Origin: Cordylochernes scorpioides
Taxonomy: Eukaryota; Arthropoda; Arachnida; Pseudoscorpiones; Chernetidae
Reading direction: 5' to 3'
Length of the DNA: 64,000 nt
Assembly: GCA_030710605.1 (NCBI GenBank)
Contig: CP092886.1
Coordinates: 55,581,956 to 55,645,955, forward strand
Shown here: positions 49,255 through 60,030 of the stretch, piece after piece
How the letters are laid out: each line of letters starts with the position of its first letter
Position numbering within the stretch: position 1 is the stretch's first letter
Made by a program: the position numbers and the translations under genes
Notes under the pieces: model-generated
Databases searched by the model: none
The model's input: the letters and a program-made list of their open reading frames with translations, nothing else
Told to the model about the DNA's origin: nothing

Positions 49255-50580
49255 ACTATTGAGACGTAGAGATATGTGTAAACATGTTTATGAGCGGGTA
49301 CATGTGTTGACGTGAATTCATGTGTAGCCGGGATTCAATAGTTGACCTGTTTTTGACCTGTTTATGTCACGGGGTGCATGTGTCGACATGGATTAAGATT
49401 ATATTCTTAACTTTTATAGTATAAACTTTTTTTTTAAATTTTATACTTGGTTTTAGCCTAAATCTTGATTGCATCTGTTTTGATCTCAGTTTATCTTGCT
49501 TCGATTTTTGGCCTGAAGAAAGGGTTTCTTTCCTGAAAGCTATCCGTGTTCTAATAAAGGGGGAAAAAAAAGGGGGGGGGGGATTCACTGTTATTAGTGT
49601 CGCTTCCCAACTCTATTATTAAAAATTATAATATTGGACAAATATGTAGATTGGCGTGTATGTGTCGACGACGTTGGGAACATGTGTCGACATAGATTCA
49701 TGTGTAATTGCTGTTGCATTTGTAGATGACGTTATGTACACGTGTCGGCATGTATTCATGTTTAGATTGGCGTGTATGTGTCGACGACGTTGGGAACATG
49801 TGTCGACATAGATTCATGTGTAAGTGCTGTTGCATTTGTAGATGACGTTATGTACACGTGTCGGCATGTATTCATGTTTAGATTGGCGTGTATGTGTAGA
49901 CGACGTTGGGGACATGTGTCGACATAGATTCATGTGTAATTGCTGTTGCATTTGTAGATGACGTTATGTACACGTGTCGGCATGTATTCATTTATAGATT
50001 GGCGTGTATCTGTAGACGACGTTGGGAACATGTGTCGACATAGATTCATGTGTAAGTGCTGTTGCATTTGTAGATGACGTTATGTACACGTGTCGGCATG
50101 TATTCATGTTTAGATTGGCGTGCATGTGTAGACGACGTTGGGAACATGTGTCGACATAGATTCATGTGTAATTGCTGTTGCATGTGTAGATGACGTTATT
50201 TACTCGTATCGGCATGTATTCATGTTTAGATTGGCGTGCATGTGTAGACGACGTTGGGAACATGTGTCGACATAGATTCATGTGTAATTGCTGTTGCATG
50301 TGTAGATGACGTTATGTACACGTATCGGCATGTATTCATGTTTAGATTGGCGTGCATGTGTAGACGTCGTTAGGAACATGTGTCGACATAGATTCATGTG
50401 TAATTGCTGTTGCGTGTGTAGACGACGTTGGGAACGTGTGTCATCATCTATTAATTTATAGAATAATTTGTTGGTTTATATGTGTCGAAATGTATTAATC
50501 TGTAGATGAGCTTGCATGTTTATACGACGTTGGGTACATGTGTCGCCATCGATTCAGGTGTAGATGAAAGAGTTTGCGTA
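49255..50580. repeat. satellite array with 116-bp (2 x 58) higher-order unit
   Basis: GATTGGCG anchors fall at 49649, 49765, 49881, 49997, 50113, 50229 and 50345, exactly 116 bases apart. Each unit is two related 58-base halves (GACGACGTTGGGAACATGTG and GATGACGTTATGTACACGTG types). Diverged single monomers flank the core on both sides (49258-49395 and 50460-50580). Confidence 0.92.
49400..49625 (+). mobile_element. type B-like insertion in the satellite
   Basis: A non-satellite block holds GGCCTGAAGAAAGGGTTTCT and TTCCTGAAAGCTATCC (49511-49545), then AATAAAGG. This is the type B layout with CTGAAGA fully matching the hammerhead core box. Stem AGG/CCT is short and no stem I could be paired. 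Confidence 0.5.
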
Positions 50581-51299
50581 AAGTACGTAGACCCATGTGT
50601 AAATGCAACTACATGTGTATACGCTTAGGACAATTACATCAATTGTCTGCTCACCTTGCTTTCATGACTTACATATAGCCGCATCAATTCGTAGAATCAC
50701 TTAGCACGAACATACATATTTCATGATATATACCCAATATCATATCACTTCTTAACCACAGCGGGGATATCGCGTTTTGTGTGTTGCAGTAAATATTACT
50801 TCGCAAAATTAGAAAAACTATTTTCTAAAAGATAACACCCAGGCGTATTCCAAATTAATTATTGTCCACAAAATAGCGACAAAAATATAAGTATTTTATA
50901 TTATTTATTCATCTTTCTATTCTATGGGTGAATATGGAGAGAACCACGATGCCATAGAGAGAAGGTGGAATTTTTATTTTTGTATCACATTTTGTACTAC
51001 ATGTCTATCTTAGCACACGGCAAGTATGCGGTGAGGTGGCGAGGACTGACCATGTACAGTAGAAATTTTACATGTCCTTAACAATAATCCATCTATTATA
51101 CAGTAGAATAAAATACATTTTACTTGGATTTTCTAAGTCGGCTGTTGTCGACCAACTTCTGCTTTTTATATAGCCTTCTCCATTACTCACGTGCTTACTT
51201 GGCAAGTTTCTATTAATAGAAGGCAAATAAACTTACGCATTTATATTTCTTTATTTAGATTTGTGAAATATATATTTTTATATAGAAAATGTAAAATAT
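50581..51299. other. no gene seen
   Basis: AT-rich spacer; nothing recognised. Confidence 0.5.
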
Positions 51300-51600
51300 A
51301 TTTATGGCGTGTATATTTATTTATTTTGTAGTTTCAATAACAGATGGCGCTCATATTTTCGCCAATTTGGCATTAAATACGTTTTTTTTTTATATAAGGA
51401 AGCCTCATGGACAAAATTTTTGACAGTTAAGGTATAGCCTGCATCACACTGACGAGGGCCAAACAACCCGAAACGCGCACATGATAGGCTTTTTTTTTTT
51501 GTTAAACAAGAAAATAGATTGGCCAAATATCATGGAACAAGTTAAATCAACGCTTAGTTGATTTCTGTTCCACCAGATGGCGCTCTGCCTTCTAAAAAGC
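51300..51600 (+). mobile_element. type C Penelope-like fragment between two AGATGGCGCT words
   Basis: CAGATGGCGCTC occurs in direct orientation at about 51341 and 51573. The intervening sequence carries TTGACAGTTAAGGTATAGCC, a hammerhead-like core and a T-run. Related flanks occur at 15.8, 25.7 and 59.8 kb. Confidence 0.65.
51436..51490 (+). ncRNA. hammerhead-like core, type C, 51.4 kb
   Basis: AGCCT (51436-51440), CTGACGA (51449-51455), strict stem II GGG/CCC with an 8-base loop (51456-51469), GAAA (51470-51473), ACGCGCACATGAT in the stem III region, then AGGCT (51486-51490) pairing with AGCCT across an internal loop. The core is perfect and needs no extra base. Stem III and the cleavage triplet are unclear. 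Confidence 0.5.
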
Positions 51601-51633
51601 ACATGTGCTCCTGGTCAGGATATGCCTTTTTTA

Positions 51634-51670
<37 letters not shown>

Positions 51671-52185
51671 AAACCACCATATAAATAAAGTAGGTAAATA
51701 TAAAGGGTTTAACTCGGATCATCTCCGTAGGTAGGAAGTACATTGCAAGAACACCAGTAGCACAGGAGAGCAAACAATGAAAGCAATAAGCTTGAACCTC
51801 AAAGCCAAACTAGGAACTAAATTATTAATATTTAAAAAGGGAGTGTGTGCGGGATAAGAAAGGACTGCGAAGGTTCTTTGTCCCAATCAACATAAAAAAA
51901 AAATCAAAGGGTGAAAAAACAAACCCAAAATAATCCTCATAAAAAAAAAGGTCCTTTAAAAGCGAGGCGCAGCTCCTTTATTGTAAATAGAAGACGTTAC
52001 AAAAAACGTCAAGCCTGCGGTATATAGTTTTCCCAAGGACTCCGTGTTCGATGTAAACTACTCTCCCCGCACCTGGCCCGGACCCCTCGCCGTAATTACC
52101 CCGGACCTACAATGGATTCCAGCTCACCTAGCACCTTCAACTCTCAAGATTGATATATTTTTGTTAGAACGGCCTTGCTCCGCTC
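51601..52185. other. no gene seen; (TA)14 microsatellite and spacer
   Basis: (TA)14 at 51641-51668. The remainder is AT-rich, becoming GC-richer from about 52000 to 52170 with CCCGCACCTGGCCCGG. No ORF of note. Confidence 0.5.
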
Positions 52186-52194
52186 TCAGTAAAT

Positions 52195-52285
52195 ATTATC
52201 TTTATTTAATCTTACACTGCTAAGCATCGTGAGATTTCGAGCCAATTGGCTCTTCTTCAGACATCTTGTACAAATCATCCGTATC
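52195..52285 (-). repeat. hammerhead/PLE-type hairpin motif
   Basis: Minus strand: TCTGAAGAAGAGCCAATTGG then CTCGAAATCTCACG. The CTGAAGA box is followed by one extra A, a perfect five-pair stem GAGCC/GGCTC with AATT loop, and GAAA, with AATAAAGAT downstream. I could not pair a stem I. Intermediate between types A and B. Confidence 0.5.
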
Positions 52286-52599
52286 TTAAACTTGGAAGAA
52301 TTTGATGGAAAGCTTACGTTGTTTAGCGGGGTAAGATAAAATAGAGATCCTTTGCTGTAGGTTATCTCCATTTTTGAAATACATTGTTGAAGAAACACAA
52401 TTAAAATATATGAATTATAATATATATTTGTTTGAATTGCAAACGACAATTTCTTCCTTCAGCGAAATTTGATGCGAGTGCTATAATGTTCAACTGAATA
52501 CACATCTCATCTAAAAAATAAGTATGTAAATAAGTTAGAAGACTGGAGACAAAGACTTCTATGTAAAAGAAGAAGAAGAAAGTGATGTAAGGCAGCAAC

Positions 52600-54130
52600 A
52601 CATCCCGCCCTACAATCTGACGACCTTCCAAGTGCGGACAAAGTCCACAGATTAACCAGCCAATTACGAGGCAAGTGGGCCTAATTAAATCAGACGACCA
52701 TTCTCCAGCCCTTCATTATATCCCCTCGAGACCAGGGCGCCACCGGAATCTTGCTCAACTCTGCATTCAAGCTCTACTACCTTTCTCTTTACGTGATCAA
52801 CATTCAGTTCTCAACTTCATCTCACTTTGCTGTCGTGCGCAGGAGCGAATTTAATGGAGTATATAGGTCAGGAGCATGTCATAAAAGGACATATTGTATC
52901 GAATCCAAGCGAGAGATTGGAATGCCCACCATGGATATAGTATTGGGAGCAGGAGACAGGAGGATGGCCTCGCGGTGGAGGTTAAATCGTGAGGACCCTC
53001 TCATCACTCCTTATAAATAAGGAATTTCTCGCCTCAAAAGAAGCTTATTTATTTTTAGACTCCCACATTTTATCCTTCTCCCATTTTTTAGATCCGGTAG
53101 ATTCTCTTTTGTTGTCATCTAGGTCACCGGGTGAAGTACATTATTATCTTTTAATTGAGAAAGATTCTTCCCCAGTGCTCATCGGTTATGATCCTAGACT
53201 AGGTCTGTTCATCTCGATGGCTCGACACTCGCCCAGCAATTTACTCTCTCTCTCTAATCCAACTGAAAAATCGCAGACCAGACTAATGGCAAGAAAGCAA
53301 GTACGATTACTCCATCTGAGTTCGGAAAAATAATTGACTCCGTTTAATTTCTACGACGACGCTCATACTTGCTTAGATATCCAGACCATATTTGAGAGAT
53401 AGTCGATCATACATATTCAACATAGAATCTACTAGATATTACAACGTATACAGTTATGTATTGGTCCAGAATACAAGTAGGGGAGGGGACTATCTGAATA
53501 CACACATAGCTCTACTTTCTCCCCATTTTACATCTTAATCACACATTTTTTATTTTGAATTCAATGTGTCAAATGTCAATTAGCGAATGTCAAGTAATAA
53601 ATCTTAACGGCACACACTCGCAAATAAGATGTAAAATAAAACCATCAAAATATGGGCTCAGAGCAAAGATGGCAGAACGTGTTTCCGTCACTTCTCGTGG
53701 GCTAAAGTGTAATGTAAATAAGAAGGAAGAAGTCTCCCACCATGTCCTTTGATTGGTCAAGTGTGACCATTGTCAGAAGAGGCGCACAAGGAATCTCTGG
53801 GGTGTCACGTGCAGGTTGAATCCCGGAAATGGTTCATTTTTTACCTGATTGAACGGATATTGGATCAGGCTGGAGGCCTCCTTGACACCGGCATTGACTG
53901 ATCGTGCCCTTATCTCTGGTGATTAGTTGGAATGTCAAGGATGATATTATTCAACATGTACTAGATCTCAACTCGCAAGTTTTCAGAACAACAATGATTC
54001 TCGACTAGGCAGTCATGTTTAGCAACCACGATGAATTTTATCAAGCGTGCATCGCTAGTGAAAATTTACTCCTCCGCTGATAACCATGCAAGATTGCTCT
54101 CGGTGTGGTAGATCCTTGCACTTGATAGGC
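52600..54130. promoter_or_regulatory. repeat-free, higher-complexity stretch
   Basis: GC-richer sub-blocks at 52610-53030 and 53590-54130 lie in repeat-free sequence. Frames of 89 and 114 codons (52751-53020 and 52989-53333) show no family resemblance. Candidate conserved noncoding elements 6-8 kb upstream of the zfh2 coding start. Confidence 0.25.
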
Positions 54131-55520
54131 AGCGGGGTCGCTCCGCGCCAATGGAGGAAGATCAACTTGTTCTTTTTTTACTCGAGCATTTTGAAAGTAA
54201 ACATATCGAGTTATCGGAAGGCAATGCAGAACTATTTATCCTGAAGTTTCATATCTTGATCCTCTCTGTGATATAAAAGCTAGTTGCAGCCCCAGTTCTA
54301 GATTCTTCTTTGTGAAAAGAAACTTGAATATCATCCAGATTTTAGATTTCGTTATAGGCCTTTAGAAAGCTGAGTGAATAAAACAATACTATTATTAGAT
54401 GGTTTACGAACTATTTTATAAAGGAACCTGTCCACCGAACATTGAATGCATCAATATACTTACCCTTGCTAGAATGAGAAACTTAGTGCAAGAATAAATT
54501 TATAGACAAACACCTAACTTCTCTCCTGAGGATAAAGTAATTTTGATAATGTAGATGATGGTCTAAAGCTTGTTGTCTACCAGTATAAGTTGTTGCAGGG
54601 TTACAAAAAAAAAAAAAAAAAAAAACTGTCTATTTATGGATGCACATTTCACATCTATTTGTAAATCAGGTTGTTCTTTATAACTTCTTATCAAATTGTC
54701 AGTGAGGCCTTTAGCGAAATTTCGAATATTCTCCTCGCAAACGATATTAAAAAATTGGGTTATTGTGACCTCTTAAATATTTAATCTCATCTCCCAACCT
54801 TCTACTTGTTTTTACGAAACATATATGTCTATTGACAGGTCAATGTTGTTATTTGGGCGGAATTTATCTATCAGACAACCGGAGTTAGGTGAGTGGACCA
54901 CATCTGGCCGCCAGTACTGTAAACTTGCCCGTGGCGGGTATTGACCCCTATTTCTTATCCTATCTTGAGTAAGTATTATCGCGGCGGAACCTTATCTCTG
55001 GCCAAATAGAGATATTTACGGCGGGCCTCATTGAATATTTTTTTAGCTGCGTCCTCGGCCACACAGTGAGTAGCCCCGTTGCCATCTCCGACTCTCCGAT
55101 AGAAAAAAACGTGTTTCTTGTCAATTTCTACATCTAGTTTTTTAAGTAGCGTCGTGTGTTTGTTGTTGCTAGCACTGTTTCAAAATATAAAGTAAATAAG
55201 GATAAGATGGCTAAAATAGAATGAAACTCTCTTGTTGGTAAACACATGATTAACCTTTTTGCATATAATCTCTGCAACACTTTCTACATATTGTTAATTC
55301 TCTTGTATATAATCTATGCCAAAAATAGTGTCAGCATGTATATTAGGTTTGTGTCAGCGTTCTTTACAAATTACACCAGCCGACCATGAGGCTCAATAGC
55401 TTGTGTGATACAGCCTCCCAATAAAAGAAAATTTTCGTCCTCGTATTCTTTTCTCGTAATATATCATCTCGGCAATACTTCCACACAATCGTAGACTGAA
55501 AGGAGAGTGATTAGCGTGTA
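54131..55520. other. no gene seen
   Basis: AT-rich with a 20-base A-run near 54606. A GC-richer patch at 54850-55090 has GGCGGGTATTGACC and GCGGCGGAACC words and no ORF. Confidence 0.4.
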
Positions 55521-55692
55521 TTTATTTTATTATGCGAGCTTTCAAACCAACGTCTTCTTCAACTGGCCAACCATAGGACGAGGAGAAGACTCGTTTTATT
55601 ATTAAGCCTGTTAAGAGCCTTTAGCTGTAAAACTCGCTTGTCCTACTCTGCAATAAAATAAATTTATCGCTAAACATTCTCGTTATTTTATT
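55521..55692. mobile_element. palindromic element, type B copy 5, decayed
   Basis: Left arm TATTTATTTTATTATGCGAG and CTTTCAAACCAACGTCTTCT face right arm GTTAAGAGCCTTTAGCTG and AACTCGC...GCAATAAAATAAA. The minus-strand left arm reads GTTGAAGAAGACGTTGGTTT then GAAAGCTCGC. The stem is eroded. Confidence 0.6.
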
Positions 55693-56372
55693 TAATAAAA
55701 TTAATTCTTTAAAAATTATTTTATTGCCAATTCTATCTGTGTGGTTAAAAAATTGTACATATTTCTTTTCTAGATATTATTTAGAAAGTTGCACTAAGAA
55801 ATTTTCTCTACACGAAGAGACAAAAAAAAGCTAACGTTCTCCTTTTAATTTCTATTTCTTGCAGGTCATAATGCTACGAAGCCTTTTTTTTTACCTCTCC
55901 GTCATGGGTCTATACCTAACCTTAACGAGTATGTGTATATTACAAAAGATGTCACCAGAGTATTGATACTTCACATACATATGACATAGTTTAGGTGCGA
56001 CAATGGATGTTTGAAGAAAGTCCGAGTTGGTTGGTAAGACGATTGCAGATAATGCAAGATTTCTTTAAGGGACATTCTAAAAAAAGAGTTCTGTTATGGA
56101 AGCCTGTCTCTTCCTGACACCAATACATCCTTCAGATAGACCAAACTTTTACCTCTCTCCAATCACTTTCATTTTATGCTGAATATGTTCATTCAATTCA
56201 CATTGATTTCAATTTATCCAAACGTTTGCACGGAGACTGTCTTCCCAACAATTTTATCATACTATATTGTGATATTTAATGTGTTTTTATTATAGAATTA
56301 TATATTTTAGAATTTCTCTGAACCTTTAAAAGAATACATCCATAGTTGTTTCTTTGCTTTTATAAATCCATT

Positions 56373-56587
56373 TACACTCGTGGACAAAACTTAAGGAAGT
56401 TGTACCTTTTAGCATGTATATAGAGACTCGAACAATAACTCTGAAATATATTTGATACACAGTGACCTTTATTGAAAACACGCGAGATAACCAAGTGGGA
56501 AATAAAATTGCCTGCGTCTCCTTAAAAAAAATTGACGACTGGCGATATAAAAATATGAGACTTTCTTAAGTTTTGTCCATGAGTGTA
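56373..56587. mobile_element. Tc1/mariner-type MITE, copy 2
   Basis: Flanked by TA on both sides (56373-56374 and 56586-56587). Terminal inverted repeats are CACTCGTGGACAAAACTTAA and, inward from the right, CACTCATGGACAAAACTTAA. About 215 bp, no transposase. Internal sequence matches the 550-770 copy in reverse orientation. Confidence 0.88.
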
Positions 56588-57104
56588 TTTGGTTTCTTGG
56601 AATTTCAGTGAAATCGTAGAAGGGCAAAGTATAGATGTAGTTTTTTTGCATCATATGTCATATATGGACAGATTATAGAATATATACATTATTTACTGAT
56701 TACAATATTTTCAATTTACACGTATGGAAAACATTTAATGCTTAGTTTCGGAAATATTTTCTAATTAAAGCTGTGGAGATGAGACTAGATTTTTTTACCA
56801 TTGCGCTAAGCTCTTATCGGATTTCTTGCCAACTTCGCCAATGTCCTTGCGGCGTCCCAAGGTACCGTCGGAACAGAAAGAAGTTCGACGTTACCGCGAC
56901 ACCTGCGGGGATTTACTTAATTTTTGAAAATTTTGAATGTTATTGTAGTTCCACCTACTATATAGAAAAAAATGATATGTGGATATTGACATGTACATGT
57001 TTATTATACTTTTGTATTTTTATATTTACACAGAAAATAATTAAATTAAGGAAAGTAAAGTACACCAAAGCATGCTTATTTATTCATTACATGCAGATTT
57101 TTGA

Positions 57105-57355
57105 TAGTTAAGTATTTGTTTTTGACTCGTGCTTTAGATGTTGTACAAAATTTGAAATATCGCGTGAGAACGCCCTTGCAGCCTTAGCATAATTTTTAAC
57201 GCTTTGCCAAATGTTTTAATTTTTGTTCGCTCCTGACGAGAACAAATATTTTTGTCGAAATGTTGAGGTAATAAAAATATTTACTGGCCGAAGTATCTTT
57301 AACTTAAAGAGCTATGAATGCTGGCCAGGCATCTTCTATCTTTACGATTCAGATT
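57105..57355 (+). mobile_element. Penelope-like fragment, type A copy 4 (right half)
   Basis: GTTTTTGACTCGTGCTTTAG, GAGAACGCCCTTGCAG and TTTTTAACGCTTTGCCAAAT match 24.08-24.2 kb. The ribozyme-like arm and the outer end GAATGCTGGCCAGGCATC then CTATCTTTAC follow. The left arm is absent. Confidence 0.75.
57228..57268 (+). ncRNA. hammerhead-like core, type A copy 4, partly decayed
   Basis: CTC (57230-57232), CTGACGA (57233-57239), a roughly 17-base stem II region without clean pairing, GAAA (57257-57260), ATGT (wobble stem III), U17, GAG (57265-57267). Core boxes intact, stem I shortened to three pairs, stem II eroded. Confidence 0.4.
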
Positions 57356-57419
57356 TATTTTATTTGAAACCTGAAATAAGCCGAAAATATATACAGTAGG
57401 ATAGGACATTCTTGAATAG

Positions 57420-58710
57420 TACTATTTGTGTCTTTTCGGCTTTATCTAATTGAGATTTGAAATGAACTATATCTACAATAGATATTCTAGCATGCTGCTA
57501 CGTGTATTTTTGGCTTTATCTAATTGAGATTTGAAATAAAGTATATCTACAATAGACATTCTAGCATGCTGCTACGTGTATTTTAGGCTTTATCTAATTG
57601 AGATTTGAAATAAAGTATATCTACAATAGACATTCTAGCATGCTGCTAAATGTATTTTAGGCTTTATCTAATTGAAATTTGAAATAAAGTATATCTACAA
57701 TAGACATTCTAGCATGCTGCTACGTGTATTTTAGGCTTTATCTAATTGAGATTTAAAATAAAGTATATCTACAATAGACATTCTAGCATGCTGCTACGTG
57801 TATTTTAGGCTTTATCTAATTGAGATTTGAAATAAAGTATATCTACAATAGACATTCTAGCATTCTGCTACGTGTATTTTAGGCTTTATCTAATTGAGAT
57901 TTGAAATAAAGTATATCTACAATAGACATTCTAGCATGCTGCTACGTGTATTTTTGGCTTTATCTAATTGAGATTTGAAATACAGTATATCTACAATAGA
58001 CATTCTAGCATGCTGCTAAGTGTATTTTAGGCTTTATCTAATTGAGATTTGAAATAAAGTATATCTACAATAGACATTCTAGCATGCTGCTAAGTGTATT
58101 TTAGGCTTTATCTAATTGAAATTTGAAATAAAGTATATCTACAATAGACATTCTAGCATGCTGCTACGTGTATTTTAGGCTTTATCTAATTGAGATTTAA
58201 AATAAAGTATATCTACAATAGACATTCTAGCATGCTGCTACGTGTATTTTAGGCTTTATCTAATTGAGATTTGAAATAAAGTATATCTACAATAGACATT
58301 CTAGCATTCTGCTACGTGTATTTTAGGCTTTATCTAATTGAGATTTGAAATAAAGTATATCTACAATAGACATTCTAGCATGCTGCTACGTGTATTTTTG
58401 GCTTTATCTAATTGAGATTTGAAATACAGTATATCTACAATAGACATTCTAGCATGCTGCTAAGTGTATTTTAGGCTTTATCTAATTGAGATTTGAAATA
58501 AAGTATATCTACAATAGACATTCTATCATGCTGCTAAGTGTATTTTAGGCTTTATCTAATTGAGATTTAAAATAAAGTATATCTACAATAGACATTCTAG
58601 CATGCTGCTACGTGTATTTTTGGCTTTATCTAATTGAGATTAGAAATAAAGTATATCTAAAATAGACATTCTAGCATGCTGCTACGTGTATTTTCGGCTT
58701 TAATAAAGTC
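57420..58710. repeat. 74-bp satellite array containing a duplicated 444-bp block
   Basis: About 17 copies of a 74-base unit containing GGCTTTATCTAATTGAGATT, GTATATCTACAATAGACATT and CTAGCATGCTGCTACGTG. Diagnostic variants recur exactly 444 bases apart: ATTGAAATTT at 57671 and 58115, CATTCTGCTA at 57861 and 58305, TACAGT at 57981 and 58425. A six-unit block was therefore duplicated. Confidence 0.95.
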
Positions 58711-59989
58711 AGGTTTGCTCATCTATACTAGAACATTCTAGAGATGTACTACATTCAATCAAGATGCCAATCAGGTAATGCGAGGCACCGAATTTGCCCA
58801 AGAGATTCTTCCATGGTGGACTTCTTCAATCTGCAACCTTCCCAAATTGATGGTTGGACAAAAGATTTCTGGCCAGTCCATTTTTCCAAAACAAACCTGG
58901 AGAAATAAATGATAATGGAATTCCACGAATTCCGCGGAACGAGACTCTTCATTTCAAAATTTCTCCAGCGATGTTTCTAAAATGTCCTCGGTAGTTAGCC
59001 TCCTCATTGGTTTGCTGATTCGGTCAAAACTGCGACCTCCCAACTCGGCAAAATATGGGAAACCTCATTTTTGAAGAATTACTTTGAAACTAATATACAG
59101 ATCATGTTTCCCCCCCCCCCCCCCCCAAATTACTATTCTTTTGACTAGATATTTGATTATATATTTCAGAATTTGATTAGTATATTCACATTTTCTCATA
59201 TATTTCCATTAAAGCTATATTGAACATGAGCTGAAACAGTTTTATATTTGGGGACGAAGAAGCCTATCACATTTGCACACCATCGAGTCAAATTGGTTAG
59301 TGTATCAATGGGGCCATAAACTATCAGCGACCATAAACATCACAAGGCAGAATGTTTATTTATATAGCACACTACGTATATATAAATATATTTCCTATTT
59401 ATTCCACAGGTTTATTTACCAGTACTGAACAGCATCCCCCTTTACCCCTTCGTCTCGCTAACATTCTTTTTACCTACTCTTTAAATGAGGTGTTTTCATC
59501 ATCTTCATTCTACTTGGGATACTCAAATACATTATAATTAATTGGGGCATCATTCTTGCTTTTGATATCTCATGAGCTTTGCCTTTAAAAAAAATAATTT
59601 AATTGAATTATAGCGTGTAATGCGCTCAAATGAATTTTTTTATAAAGGCATTTATTCTATATATCTTTACGGCGCTAGCAATGGAAGAGTGTCGCAGAAA
59701 AAAATGTTATTATCTAAAAGTTGAAATTCTAAAGTTTTAAAACTAACTATATAAATGAAGGCGTTATAAACGTATTACGCTTAGGAGAGCCAACAGCCTG
59801 AAACGCATACGTGGTTGGCTTTTCTTGATAATTCAAGAAATAGGTATTGTCTAATTTCTGGAATTTGAAGAATCAATGCAAGTTGAAAATTTTCCAAGTG
59901 ATGAGAGTAAGCCTTGCATTAATTTAACATCCTGACCCACTAATTCTTTACTTTTAACTCAATTCTAATAGGCTATAACAAATATAACA
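58711..59989. other. no gene seen; spacer before zfh2 coding exon
   Basis: Contains a 17-C run (59110-59126) and a repeat-free patch (58740-59060). At 59770-59825 is a decayed type C core: CTTAGGA at 59780, GAAACGCATACGTGG from 59800, GTTGGCTTTT. Presumably the end of a 5' intron of zfh2. Confidence 0.5.
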
Positions 59990-60011
59990 TGTGCCTTTTG
60001 TGACATTGCAG
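59990..60011 (+). other. 3' splice acceptor preceding the zfh2 coding exon
   Basis: A T-rich stretch (ATGTGCCTTTTGTGACATTGCAG) ends in a consensus CAG at 60009-60011. The exon would begin at 60012, 19 bases before the start codon. It implies a 5' untranslated exon further left, either in this window or beyond it. Seen by consensus only; no transcript evidence is available. Confidence 0.7.
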
Positions 60012-60020
60012 GTGCAAGCA

Positions 60021-60029
60021 ATGACGTGA
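60021..60029 (+). promoter_or_regulatory. two-codon upstream ORF (Met-Thr-stop) in the zfh2 leader
   Basis: ATG ACG TGA ends one base before the main start codon at 60031. If the acceptor at 60011 is used, this minimal upstream ORF is in every mRNA. A scanning ribosome would terminate right beside the true start, so leaky scanning or very short-range reinitiation would be needed. The regulatory role is inferred. Confidence 0.5.
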
Positions 60030-60030
60030 C

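Noticed and set aside
52989..53333. 114-codon open frame, plus strand
   Set aside because: Composition is Ser/Leu-rich without domain features, and no conserved neighbours or splice context were found.
29917..55692. Calling type B hairpins true hammerhead ribozymes
   Set aside because: Position 3 is usually U, the hairpin starts one or two bases early, and no stem I pairing was found; reported only as a structured motif.
56773..57111. 112-codon open frame, plus strand
   Set aside because: Low-complexity second half and runs up to a transposon fragment; no domain recognised.
57420..58710. Regularly spaced repeats resembling a CRISPR array
   Set aside because: The units are contiguous 74-base tandem repeats without unique spacers, in a eukaryotic context.
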